The translations under genes were made by a program, and so were the position numbers. From a bacterium (lineage in GTDB: Bacteria; Babelota; Babeliae; Babelales; Vermiphilaceae), in NCBI GenBank assembly GCA_016699125.1, contig CP064961.1:930001-994000 (forward strand): a DNA stretch of 64,000 nt, read 5' to 3'. This document shows, in pieces, positions 44,275-53,413 of the stretch. Below the pieces are notes generated by a model. That model worked only from the letters and a program-made list of their open reading frames with translations. It ran no database searches and was not told where the DNA came from. How positions within the stretch are numbered: position 1 is the stretch's first letter; each line of letters begins with the position of its first letter.

Positions 44275-45637
44275 GATTATTCTTTTCAAAATAAGCAACC
44301 TTTTTTGTCTCAGCTGTTTTTATCTTTGACTGATTCTTTTTGTTACGCGTCATCAGGCTATGAATTTTATATACAGCAAGACAGACTGTGCCTGCCACTC
44401 CACTGATTAATGTACCTTTGAATACGTGTGAATAGGTTAAAAGCCCAAAAACTGTTTGATTTGCACGGCTGCCCAAAACTGATCTGCTGATCGATTCAAG
44501 CAATGAAACTTTTTCGGGCGCAGATTTTAATACTTCACCTGCTTGGCCAGGATCTAATTCATTTTTTCTTGGATCAGGTGAAAGGATATCATTTAAAAGT
44601 TCCTGTTTGTCTGATGTCGGTTCAGTTTTATTTTCTGATTCATTTAATGTTTCGTTTGTATTTTCATCTGAAACTTTGAATTCGGTTGATTCATTCTTGC
44701 TTTGTTCGCCAGAGCCATGATTAGTGTCTGAGATTGTCGATATTTTGTGATTATCTATAATTTCTTCCTTGATATCTTGGCCTTGCTTGGCAGTTACATT
44801 TTTCTCGTATGCTTCCATTATTGTAGGGAGGTCATACTCCATTCTGTTACGTTCTTCGCCAGTGTGCTCGTTGATTTCGTAAAAACCATAATTTGTGGTA
44901 TTGAAACGATGTTTTCTTTCATTTGATGTGTACAGCGTTTTGATTAGTCGAAATCTGTCAGGCGCTTTTTTTTCAGCGTCTATGCAAGAATGTACTTCTT
45001 TTCCAAGGTATCGTGCTTCTGCTAGCGTAAGCTTAAGCATTTTTTGATATTCTACCGGGTCTTTTATATAAGCCTGTTCTTTTTCAATTGCTTTTTCAAG
45101 AGAATCATAAAGATATTCATTTATGTTTTTTCCATCAATCTTAAGATCTGCTGCAAAAATGTCATTCAAAAAGTTGATCTCTACCAGAAGTTTGTATGGA
45201 TTATTCTCAAAATAATTATTTTTATTGATAATATTTCGATAGGTTTCATTGTGTACACACATTTTTTGTGATATCTTTAGCCCTTCTTTTCCTGCGTATG
45301 TTCTAAAAAGTCTCCACCTCATATCATCTTCAAGGTCACGTACAGTCTTATCGTTAAAAAGTAATTTCTTATTTTTATCATAAAAATCTTTTATAACGTA
45401 ATCTAATTTTTCTTTTGCAATTTCTGTTACTTTTTCTTTTGATAATGTACGGATAGCTTTTTCGTTAAGGAGCTTATGATTGTGCCAGCAAGTCTTGAGA
45501 TAGCTTGTATCGGGAATGCCTAGTGTAGTTTTATAGTTATCTGAAAATGATGCGTGCGAGTGCAAGGATGGGCGAATTTGTACGTACGAACTACATAAAA
45601 TACTGACAAACAATACTAATTTTTTAATATTTTTCAT
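44264..45637 (-). CDS. Secreted membrane-anchored protein, paralogue A
   Basis: The 457-residue protein has a signal peptide (KKLVLFVSILCSSYVQI), a helical body, and an Asn/Glu/Ser-rich low-complexity segment (about 300-350, with ESTEFKVSDENTNETLNES). It ends in the same C-terminal module as the downstream gene (SISRSVLGSRANQTVFGLL plus membrane segment). The modules are nearly identical even at the DNA level while the bodies differ more, suggesting gene conversion or domain spread. GGAATT precedes the ATG. It is the first gene of the operon. Confidence 0.5.
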   Translation of the reverse strand: MKNIKKLVLFVSILCSSYVQIRPSLHSHASFSDNYKTTLGIPDTSYLKTCWHNHKLLNEKAIRTLSKEKVTEIAKEKLDYVIKDFYDKNKKLLFNDKTVRDLEDDMRWRLFRTYAGKEGLKISQKMCVHNETYRNIINKNNYFENNPYKLLVEINFLNDIFAADLKIDGKNINEYLYDSLEKAIEKEQAYIKDPVEYQKMLKLTLAEARYLGKEVHSCIDAEKKAPDRFRLIKTLYTSNERKHRFNTTNYGFYEINEHTGEERNRMEYDLPTIMEAYEKNVTAKQGQDIKEEIIDNHKISTISDTNHGSGEQSKNESTEFKVSDENTNETLNESENKTEPTSDKQELLNDILSPDPRKNELDPGQAGEVLKSAPEKVSLLESISRSVLGSRANQTVFGLLTYSHVFKGTLISGVAGTVCLAVYKIHSLMTRNKKNQSKIKTAETKKVAYFEKNNHEK

Positions 45638-45775
45638 TATAATTCCATTATTTTGTTAATTTTTTTAAATAAAAATAGAAATCATGTCAAATATAGCGTA
45701 TCGGTTATTTTGAAATTGTCAATAAATCGTTCGTTATTTAACTAGATGTTACAAGCCATTGCAAGTTTGCCACTA

Positions 45776-45814
45776 TCCTTGTAAATTGGAACTGTAGATT
45801 CCAAATTGCAAGGA
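45776..45814 (+). promoter_or_regulatory. Hairpin over the ribosome site of the ATPase gene
   Basis: Two 16-base arms (45776-45791 and 45799-45814) are complementary at 14 of 16 positions with a 7 nt spacer. The right arm ends in AAGGA, the ribosome site for ATG 45824. In RNA the hairpin would hide that site, and as DNA it could be an operator. Confidence 0.5.
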
Positions 45815-45823
45815 TGTTTTCAA

Positions 45824-46954
45824 ATGGACCGTCTTTATTGGCTAAAAAAGATTGCAGATGAGCTTTCTGTCCATCCTGCTTGTGCCCTTTTGGGGCCCCG
45901 CCAGGTTGGCAAAACAACGTTGGCAAAAGAATATGCAAAAAATGTTAAAACCGTTCACCTATTTGATCTTGAAAATCCTCTGGACCTTGCGCGGCTTGAA
46001 AACCCGATGCTTGCATTTGGTAGTCTGGCGGTTGATCTTATTATTATTGACGAAATTCAGTTGCGTCCCGACCTGTTTCCCGTTTTGCGAGTTCTGGTTG
46101 ATCAAAAGACTCATCGATTTTTGATTTTGGGCAGCGCATCACGTGATCTATTAAAACAGTCGTCAGAAACGCTGGCGGGGCGGATCGGGTACATTGAGCT
46201 GACGCCTTTTTGGTTGACTGAAACAAAAAATCACGATCAGCAGTGGTTGCGTGGCGGGTTTCCGTTGTCATACCTGGCAGCCAGGGATGAGCAGAGTTTT
46301 CGGTGGCGACAGGCTTATATTGCAACGTTTATGGAGCGTGACATTCCGTCACTCGGCTTTGCCATCCCACCCGCTTTGATGCGACGATTATGGATGATGA
46401 TTGCGCATGTGCATGGATCCATTTTAAATGCCACCGATCTGGGCCGTGGTTTGGATCTTACGCATCACACGGTTTTAAAATACATCGATATTTTGGAAGG
46501 CACGTTTATGGTTCGTGTTTTGCGACCTTGGTTTGAAAATATCTCCAAAAGGCAGGTAAAATCACCGAAACTCTATATTCGTGACTCGGGAATTTTGCAT
46601 GCGTTGCTTTCAATTTCACAGCCTGAAGCATTGTATGTGTACCCAAAACTTGGTGCGTCGTGGGAAGGCTTTGCACTGGAAACGATCATCAATCAGTATG
46701 AGTTGCAGTCGCACGATTGCTATTTTTGGTCAACTCAAGGTGGTGCGGAGCTTGATCTTTTTACTATCAAAAATGGCAAAAGGTTAGGTTTTGAATTCAA
46801 ATACACCGATTCGCCCAAAATTACCAGGTCAATGCATGTGGCCTTGCAAGATCTTGCATTAGACCATTTGTATATCGTCTGGCCGCACGAACAGACATTT
46901 TCCCTGGCTGAAAATATCACCGTGCTTGGATTGAAAAACCTGCAGCCACTTTGA
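45824..46954 (+). CDS. AAA-type ATPase with DUF4143 domain, intact copy
   Basis: The 376-residue protein has an N-terminal P-loop ATPase (Walker A LGPRQVGKTT at about 23-32, Walker B LIIIDEIQL, arginine region near LILGSASRDLL). The C-terminal DUF4143 domain includes SPKLYIRDSGILHALL, SWEGFALETIINQY, GGAELDLFTIKNGKRLGFEFKY (read in parts) and a PD-(D/E)xK-like E...K pattern. The family is widespread and usually annotated only as ATPase; a DNA or defence role is suspected but unproven. ATG 45824 follows AAGGA. A truncated copy is at 13123. It is convergent with the M48-like gene, the same pairing as in the island. Confidence 0.85.
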   Translation: MDRLYWLKKIADELSVHPACALLGPRQVGKTTLAKEYAKNVKTVHLFDLENPLDLARLENPMLAFGSLAVDLIIIDEIQLRPDLFPVLRVLVDQKTHRFLILGSASRDLLKQSSETLAGRIGYIELTPFWLTETKNHDQQWLRGGFPLSYLAARDEQSFRWRQAYIATFMERDIPSLGFAIPPALMRRLWMMIAHVHGSILNATDLGRGLDLTHHTVLKYIDILEGTFMVRVLRPWFENISKRQVKSPKLYIRDSGILHALLSISQPEALYVYPKLGASWEGFALETIINQYELQSHDCYFWSTQGGAELDLFTIKNGKRLGFEFKYTDSPKITRSMHVALQDLALDHLYIVWPHEQTFSLAENITVLGLKNLQPL

Positions 46955-47630
46955 TGAATTGAATGTTTTTTGATTTAAGCATTCAGGACTAGATTACTGT
47001 TTTGGGCAGCTGGAGCTGGATGGTTTGGGACAGCGTCGATTTTTACTGTTTGTTTTTTCTGCTTTTCTTTGTATGCCTGATACCATTTTTTGCAGGTGGC
47101 TACGACAAAATAACCGGCCGTCAAAACGGTTGCGGTGATCAATGAGGCTCCGACCGGAGTTTTTGCTGCTAAGTATGCAAAATGCTTTTCAGATGGCAAC
47201 AAACCAAACAGTTTCATTGACAGCCATGTTTTTGGTGCAGTGGCAAATGCGCCAGGTTCGTTTAAAAGGACGCGGACGCCATGTTTGAAATTTCTTGCAC
47301 GTTTGGGCATTGATGGATATGTCTGGTTTCTTTTTACACCGTCAATACTCAGATTTACTTTATTTTCAGAATAAAATGTGTGCATCGATTCTGCAAGTTC
47401 AATTTTTTTTGCGATAGATATATGTTGATTATCAATGATAAATGCTAGGTCTGCTTTAGTTTCTTGTATATGTGAACAAATTGCATTAAAGTCATCTGGT
47501 CTTCTTATAATTTCTGCGGTATTAACTATAACTCCATCCTCTAAATGAGCATATTCGTGACTTAAAAGTGCTGTTATTTCATTGTCTGACAATGTACTCA
47601 CGCTTTTATCTATGGCACACTGAAATAGTA

Positions 47631-48502
47631 AGGTGTGTCCTCAATTTGAAATGAGGTAATGACGTTGCATTTTCACTACAAAATGATAAGTTTTTTGTAT
47701 CAGAAATCAGCAACGAGGATAAGCAATGGTACGTCGAGTTATTACAGACAGTATTTGGTCACAACTAGAAGAGATACTATGTAAACATGGATGCCACCTG
47801 TGGGGCAATGAGCGGAATATAATGGAAGCAATCCTTTGGAAATTGCGGACTGGAGGACCATGGAGGGATATTCCATCCGAATTTTGTCCGTGGCAAACAG
47901 CATTTAATCGATTTAATCGTTGGTCAAAAAAGGGCTATGGGAAGGTTTTTTTTTATGCTACGAAAAGAAGTTGATAAAGAATGGGTATTCGCCGACGGAA
48001 GTTATGTTAGAGCTCACCAACATGCGACTGGAGCTCAGCGTGGTCAAGAGCGAGCAATTGGAAGATCCGCTGGTGGACTTACTACAAAGATTCATATGTG
48101 CACCGATGCGCATGGAAATCCGCTCAATTTTAAAATCACTGGGGGTCAAGTGCACGATTCAAAGGTTGCAAACGAATTAATCGACCTGGCCGAAGGAGCG
48201 GAATATTTTATCGCTGACAAAGGCTATGATGCTGATAGTATTCGTATCTATGGACGGACAAAAGGAATGCAAGTAATTATACCAAAAAGAAAAACAGCAC
48301 TAGACCAGATCCAGAATTTGATGCTCATTTGTATAAAAATCGACACTTAGTTGAAAATCTTTTTGCACGACTCAAGCATTTTCGTGGCATTGCTATGCGT
48401 TTTGAAAAACTTGCTAGAAACTTCCAATCTATGCTCTACATCGCATCTATGCACATATGGTTGAAGCTTTTATGCCCTACTAATTAAATTGAGGACACAC
48501 CT
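47631..48502 (+). mobile_element. IS5-family element (IS427-like group)
   Basis: The 872 bp element has perfect 17 bp terminal inverted repeats (AGGTGTGTCCTCAATTT at 47631-47647, complement at 48486-48502) and a TA target duplication (47629-47630 and 48503-48504). It carries a two-frame DDE transposase. The insertion interrupts the M48-like gene. Confidence 0.93.
47726..48483 (+). CDS. IS5-family transposase, frameshifted
   Basis: orfA (47726-47974) encodes the DUF4096-type front (RRVITDSIWSQLEEIL, TGGPWRDIPSEFCPW). orfB overlaps it from 47937 and carries ADGSYVRAHQHA (first Asp) and IADKGYDAD (second Asp). The shift falls at a run of nine to ten T near 47946-47955, a typical slippage site of this group and probably programmed. 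A second shift near 48290 (AAAAGAAAAAC) separates the C-terminus HLVENLFARLKHFRG, with the catalytic Glu, ending at 48483. That one may be a real mutation, so activity is doubtful. Confidence 0.8.
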
Positions 48503-49513
48503 TAGTTTGTTCGATTCGTCTTCTGTTGGTATTATTACTGGTCGTATCCCTAGGGGCTGATTTTCATTTCCAGAGGTTATTGTAAATACGATTAACTGGG
48601 TGTCAAGTCCTAAATTTTCTGCAATAGTTAAAATGCGTTTCAAAAATTCTGTATTTCCACCATCATAATGGGGGAGTCCTAATGTTTTAATTGTATTTTT
48701 AGATTCTTTCCTTGATTCTTCAATTTTTTCCAAAGATAACGCAGAATCAAGTGCTATATGAAGATCATTTTCTTTTGTTTTATTTATAAGCTCATTAGGG
48801 GTTTTTTCAATTTCTTTTATCCTTCTTTCGAGTGATTTTACTTCTGAAGCAGTTTTGATTTTTAGGTTCATAAATTCTTTAAGTTCTTTTACTGAATGTG
48901 GTTTATTTTTTTTATAGCCATTTTCATGATTTAGTAAAAATTGATAAAGGCTAGCAGGCCGCAGTAAGAAATCCATTTGAATCAATTGATTATCAAGGGT
49001 TATTTTTGTGATTTTTGCCATTTTAATTAAATTTTTGCAATCCTCATCTGTATGCTTTTCAATTGTAGATATTTCTGAAGTGAAAATTTTTATTGCTTTA
49101 TTATAATCATTTTCTCTTTGTTCTACTACCTTGATCAAAGCGATTAAATTATGTTTTTGAAAAAACTGTTTTATAGTTATTTCTTTTGTCTTTTGTGCTT
49201 CCAAAGTTGTAATAAGTTCAGAAATATTTTGAAGAGCTTCAGTTTTTAAGTTAGCACTATGCTCTTCAGAAAGCGGTGTTTGTTCATGTGAAAATAGAAC
49301 TATAAAACTGAAAAAACAAAAAAAAATAGATAACAAATACTTCATATCAACCTTATTTTAAAATTTTAATTGTAATAAATTTTTGAAACTTTTCTAAATA
49401 TATATGCTTTTATTTTATACAAAATACCTTTTTAGTCAATTTGCGTTTATCCTCGTATACTTTATACTGTTACCTGCAGTGTATGCCTATTTCAATTAAC
49501 AGCTTGGGTTCTC

Positions 49514-51427
49514 ATGTCGATCATTCAAAAACTTCCATTACACGAGATTCACAAGATCGCCGCAGGCCAGGTGGTCGAACGGCCGGCCAGTGTGGCAAAA
49601 GAGCTTATTGAAAATGCGTTGGATGCTGGTGCAACGGAGATTACCATCCATATCAAACAGGGTGGCAAAACGTTAATTCGTGTTCTGGATAACGGCAAAG
49701 GCATGGATCCTGACGATGCGCAGTTCTGTTTTGAGAAGCATGCAACGAGTAAAATTCGCTCGGTGGACGAACTATCTACCATTGATACTTTTGGATTTCG
49801 TGGCGAGGCATTGCCAAGTATTGCGGCGGTGAGTAAAGTGACGCTTGTCACGCGGACAGCTGATGCGTCTTATGCATGCAAAGTAACGGTTGAAAACGGC
49901 ATTATCTCCTCCCAAGAGGCTGCAGGCAATCAGGGTACCGATGTTTTGGTTGCCGATCTTTTTTATAACACGCCTGCACGATTAAAATTCTGCAAAAGCG
50001 ACCAGACGGAACAGCGGCATATTGTCAGTCTTGTGCATGCGTTTGCTTTGTCGCATGAGCAGGTTGCTTTTAAGCTGTATGCAGATGATGTTTTGATTTT
50101 AAATGCAACGGCTACGACAGATATAAAAATGCGGCTGTTACAGATTTTGCCATCCAGTTTTGAACAATCGGGCCTGATTGCGTTTGAGAAAGTGTTTACT
50201 GCAAAAGGTTTTTCAATAAAAGGGTATATCACGCATCATCAGTTTGGTACCTATGACCGTTCGCTTATTTTCAGTTTTGTGAATGGACGATGGGTGAAAA
50301 ATTTTGGACTTGCAGGCGCGTTTATCAAAGGCTGCAAACAGGTCATTCCTGCAGGCAAATTCCCTGCAGGTGTTATTATCATTACGATCGATAAAAAGCT
50401 CGTTGATATCAACACGCATCCGCGAAAAGAGGAGGTTGTGTTTGCGCATCCGAAAATGGTTGAAAGTGCGATTGAATCAACCGTTACAGAGCTTTTTTCA
50501 GATCAGATGTCACAAAAAATCGGTTATGCGCCATTTTCTGCTCTGCAGAACTCATCTGAACCACGATCACCGTTTGCTTATAAACCGTTTGAGCAATCGG
50601 CTCGTTTTGAGGCAGATGTAATGCCTTCGTTTGGGCATACAATTTCGTCGCAATCAGGCCATGAAAGTTCTCAAGAATCTGGTTTTGAATCAAATACGGA
50701 TAATCAACCAGGTATGCGGGAAAATAGAACAGAAGCTGCGACACACACTGAACCATTTTTTGATATTCTAAAAACAGATTCTGCTGAACAGGCAGATTTA
50801 AAACAGTCACATCTTTTGCATAATGATACGTTTGATCTGCAGTTGACTAGCCAACGTTTTGTAGGACAGCTGTTTGATACCTATCTTTTGATAGAACGTG
50901 CTGACGAGCTTTTTATTGTCGACCAACATGCCGCACACGAACGAGTTTTATTTGAACGGCTCCATGATGCCGCTCAAAAACCTGAACCGGTTGCACTGCT
51001 TTTTGCGCATACGATACATCTGAGTGAAGCAAAGCTTGAGCTTTTGGTACCTTTTTTGCATCTGTTGGAACAGCAGGCGATTATTGCAGAGCCGTTTGAT
51101 ACGCAACAACTTCTGATCAAGGCGATGCCAGTCTATCTGAAAGATGCAAATCTGGATGAACTGGTACATGAGTTTATTACACTGATTGAAAAAGATGAAC
51201 AAATCGAAGAAAAAGATTTTTTATACACAGTGACCTACAATTTGCATGCTCAAATTGCATGTAAAGCTGCAGTAAAAGCGGGATATAAACTGGATACGCA
51301 TTTTGTAAATCAGCTATTAAAAGATCTGCGTAGCACAAAAGACTGTTTTTCCTGTCCGCATGGCAGACCAACGGGGTGGACGATTACGAAAAATGAATTA
51401 GAAAAAAAGTTTAAAAGAAAAGTGTAG
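49514..51427 (+). CDS. mutL: DNA mismatch repair protein MutL
   Basis: The 637-residue protein has an N-terminal GHKL ATPase (ELIENALDAGAT, DNGKGM, TFGFRGEALPSI, NTPARLKF), a polar linker (~335-430), and a C-terminal dimerisation/endonuclease domain. The nuclease metal motif DQHAAHERVLFE matches DQHA(x)2E(x)4E, and CKAAVKAG and SCPHGRPTG complete the site, so it should nick DNA, unlike E. coli MutL. MutS is not in the window. No strong ribosome site precedes the ATG. Confidence 0.96.
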   Translation: MSIIQKLPLHEIHKIAAGQVVERPASVAKELIENALDAGATEITIHIKQGGKTLIRVLDNGKGMDPDDAQFCFEKHATSKIRSVDELSTIDTFGFRGEALPSIAAVSKVTLVTRTADASYACKVTVENGIISSQEAAGNQGTDVLVADLFYNTPARLKFCKSDQTEQRHIVSLVHAFALSHEQVAFKLYADDVLILNATATTDIKMRLLQILPSSFEQSGLIAFEKVFTAKGFSIKGYITHHQFGTYDRSLIFSFVNGRWVKNFGLAGAFIKGCKQVIPAGKFPAGVIIITIDKKLVDINTHPRKEEVVFAHPKMVESAIESTVTELFSDQMSQKIGYAPFSALQNSSEPRSPFAYKPFEQSARFEADVMPSFGHTISSQSGHESSQESGFESNTDNQPGMRENRTEAATHTEPFFDILKTDSAEQADLKQSHLLHNDTFDLQLTSQRFVGQLFDTYLLIERADELFIVDQHAAHERVLFERLHDAAQKPEPVALLFAHTIHLSEAKLELLVPFLHLLEQQAIIAEPFDTQQLLIKAMPVYLKDANLDELVHEFITLIEKDEQIEEKDFLYTVTYNLHAQIACKAAVKAGYKLDTHFVNQLLKDLRSTKDCFSCPHGRPTGWTITKNELEKKFKRKV

Positions 51428-51493
51428 AACCTTAAAATTGGTTCTTATAATTGCAATACAAAATATTCAGTTATCAAAACAAGGAGTTTGGAA

Positions 51494-52387
51494 ATGAAAA
51501 GTATTTTAACAATACTCGTATGTCTCTTTGCAGTGCCTATTAATTGCATGAAGCAAAAAGTCAATTTGCATGCACCAGTAAATTTTACAGATATAAAAAA
51601 CTATAGAATTAATGATACTGATTTGTACATTGCGTACGATACCCAAGAGTTTAGTATTAATAAACCATTTATCGAAGCATGGAATGGTTTTATAAATGAT
51701 AAGTGGGTATCAGGCATAAAAAATAGTGAACAATCAGTTAAAATTAATCTGTTAGTTTTTAAGACGATACTCGAAAAGCATAATTTAGAATATCCAAAAC
51801 GACTTTTATTTGGCATACATGGAAGGTTCAGGGTGTTGCAAGAAAAATTTAAAGAAAAACCGTATTATGATCATCAGCACAATTATTTTTCAATTTTAAC
51901 GAGTGATTCGAATACCCCTATTTTTTATAATCAATGGTGGGCAATGAACTTATACATTGCTTCATCCGAATGGGAAATATATCATTCTTATGAAAAGGAT
52001 AGCAAATATTGTGATTATACAAAAAAGCTTGCTGCATGTCAGTGGCGTAAAAAAATTTTTGATGCGACGCAACCACTCCTTAATAGGGGGCACACGCCGT
52101 ATTTTTATTTTGAAAAGGGAACTTTTGATAAGCAGATTGGTACGCTTTTTTTTAGGGAAAATAAGATAAATCGAACATGGCTTACAAAAATCTTATATCC
52201 AGCTAAACATGATTCGTATTTAAACATTATAAATCCTGCATTGCAAAAACCTGAATATATAGAAGAAAAACAGAGCGTGAAACATATTGAGGGGCCAAAC
52301 ATTGTTTCTTTGGAAAATACATTTAGGTTGTTAACAAATAGGCTTGACCTTGAACTAAAAAATATATGGAGTCACTTGAATTATTAA
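51494..52387 (+). CDS. Secreted family protein, N-terminal part before a frameshift
   Basis: The protein is about 297 residues with a signal peptide (KSILTILVCLFAVPINC). Blocks resemble the WWW-tail proteins: ILEKHNLEYPKRLLFGIHG parallels ESHIKNFPFRPFMG, and PYFYFEKGTFDKQIGTLFF parallels LYFRFQEVYQEELAKLLY. It ends at 52387 in a different frame from the next gene, which supplies the rest of the family sequence. AAGGAG precedes ATG 51494. A one-base loss in an A6 run near 52357 is the likely cause. Confidence 0.55.
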   Translation: MKSILTILVCLFAVPINCMKQKVNLHAPVNFTDIKNYRINDTDLYIAYDTQEFSINKPFIEAWNGFINDKWVSGIKNSEQSVKINLLVFKTILEKHNLEYPKRLLFGIHGRFRVLQEKFKEKPYYDHQHNYFSILTSDSNTPIFYNQWWAMNLYIASSEWEIYHSYEKDSKYCDYTKKLAACQWRKKIFDATQPLLNRGHTPYFYFEKGTFDKQIGTLFFRENKINRTWLTKILYPAKHDSYLNIINPALQKPEYIEEKQSVKHIEGPNIVSLENTFRLLTNRLDLELKNIWSHLNY

Positions 52388-53304
52388 TAACTACACAGAT
52401 GAGCATTATTCATAATACAGTTGATAAGGCCTTTGAAAACATTACAAATGGAATAGTAACTTTACGCATGATGCAGGAAGCATTTGAGATTGAAACTGAC
52501 GCTGATCGTTGGGGAAATAGAGAGCCTGTTTTGAAAAATGATGATCCAGTTTTAATTTACAAATATATAGCAAATAATATAGAACAGTTTTTTGATGAAA
52601 AACTTGATCAAAAGGTATGGACAGAAGAAATGGAGCCATTCTTTTTAAAAAAATTTAGCAGTCAAGAACTTGATAGTGCTTTTTTATTCATTATAAGCAG
52701 GATGATTGGGAAAAATGATATTTATACTGTTTTAAAAAAGCTAAAACAGCCATTGTTAGAAGCAGACTTTATAAGGTTAACTTATCCTAATCTTTTAAAT
52801 AATGCAGGCAGCCTATCACAATCTAAAGAAAGACATGATGAAATCGATAAGTTTGTTAAGAAATATATTGAAATTATAAATACATTTATGCAGCTTTCTG
52901 AAAGTCATACAAATATAACCAGACTTATAGCTTTGCTAGAGAAAGAGTATAGTGTTTTAAATGAATTTTTACCAAGCTTACAAGTTACAATAAAAAATGA
53001 TTGGGAACAGTTTCCTCCATTTGGTAATTTTCATGGCTCAACTCTTTCTGAGGGAGCTCAAACAAACACAGAAGAACTTTTAGATAAAATTACCTATGAT
53101 TCTTCGAGGTTGTTGTATCTAGAAAACAAAAATATTATGTCAGTGAATAAAACAACTTCTTCAGCGTTAGAATATATTAAGAATCTTTTAAAAAAAAATA
53201 TTATTAAAAACAATGATGATTTTGATGATATTTTAGAGTCGATGTTACAGGCAACACCTCAAGAATTAGAAATTATTTATCCTTATTCTATCATGAGAGT
53301 TTAA
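52366..53304 (+). CDS. C-terminal part of the frameshifted family protein
   Basis: The 312 residues begin with overlap of the preceding frame by 22 nt. It has no signal peptide of its own. KNDDPVLIYKYI and NNAGSLSQSKERHDE match KPELIYHYI and NKGSLLKSIEYLNE in the 32572 product in the same order, placing this frame directly after the upstream one. It lacks the low-complexity linker and the WWW tail, ending IIYPYSIMRV. It could be made by translational coupling or frameshifting, or be a dead half. Confidence 0.5.
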   Translation: MESLELLITTQMSIIHNTVDKAFENITNGIVTLRMMQEAFEIETDADRWGNREPVLKNDDPVLIYKYIANNIEQFFDEKLDQKVWTEEMEPFFLKKFSSQELDSAFLFIISRMIGKNDIYTVLKKLKQPLLEADFIRLTYPNLLNNAGSLSQSKERHDEIDKFVKKYIEIINTFMQLSESHTNITRLIALLEKEYSVLNEFLPSLQVTIKNDWEQFPPFGNFHGSTLSEGAQTNTEELLDKITYDSSRLLYLENKNIMSVNKTTSSALEYIKNLLKKNIIKNNDDFDDILESMLQATPQELEIIYPYSIMRV

Positions 53305-53413
53305 GCTTTGAAATATAAAGGACGAGCTCGTATCATTTTGTTTTACTTAATCGTCTTAGATAAAACTCGTGCAAGCTCTTCGTAGAAACAAAACGCTGCC
53401 ATAAAAAGGACAT

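Larger units (their letters stand above)
46975..49345 (-). pseudogene. Secreted M48-like metalloprotease gene split by an IS5-type element
   Basis: The gene starts at ATG 49345 (AAGG upstream) with a signal peptide (LLSIFFCFFSFIVLFSHEQ) and a coiled N-terminal half, and reaches ESNKL, where the element sits (47631-48502). Removing it with one TA copy joins the frame exactly: ...ESNKL-LFQCAIDKSVSTLSDNE..., followed by the zinc site SHEYAH and ETKADL, a membrane segment (LITATVLTAGYFVV) and a basic tail ending at 46975. The reconstructed protein is about 500 residues. The downstream half has an in-frame GTG that could restart, giving a soluble fragment. The uninterrupted but 5'-truncated relative is at 12269. 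Confidence 0.85.

Noticed and set aside
49514..51427. Frameshift or missing domain in MutL
   Set aside because: ATPase, linker and endonuclease motifs are all present in one frame at normal length; the gene is ordinary.
53305..53413. ACGAGCTCGT palindrome as an attachment or operator site
   Set aside because: It is a short palindrome with no partner or nearby start; it could occur by chance next to the IS end.
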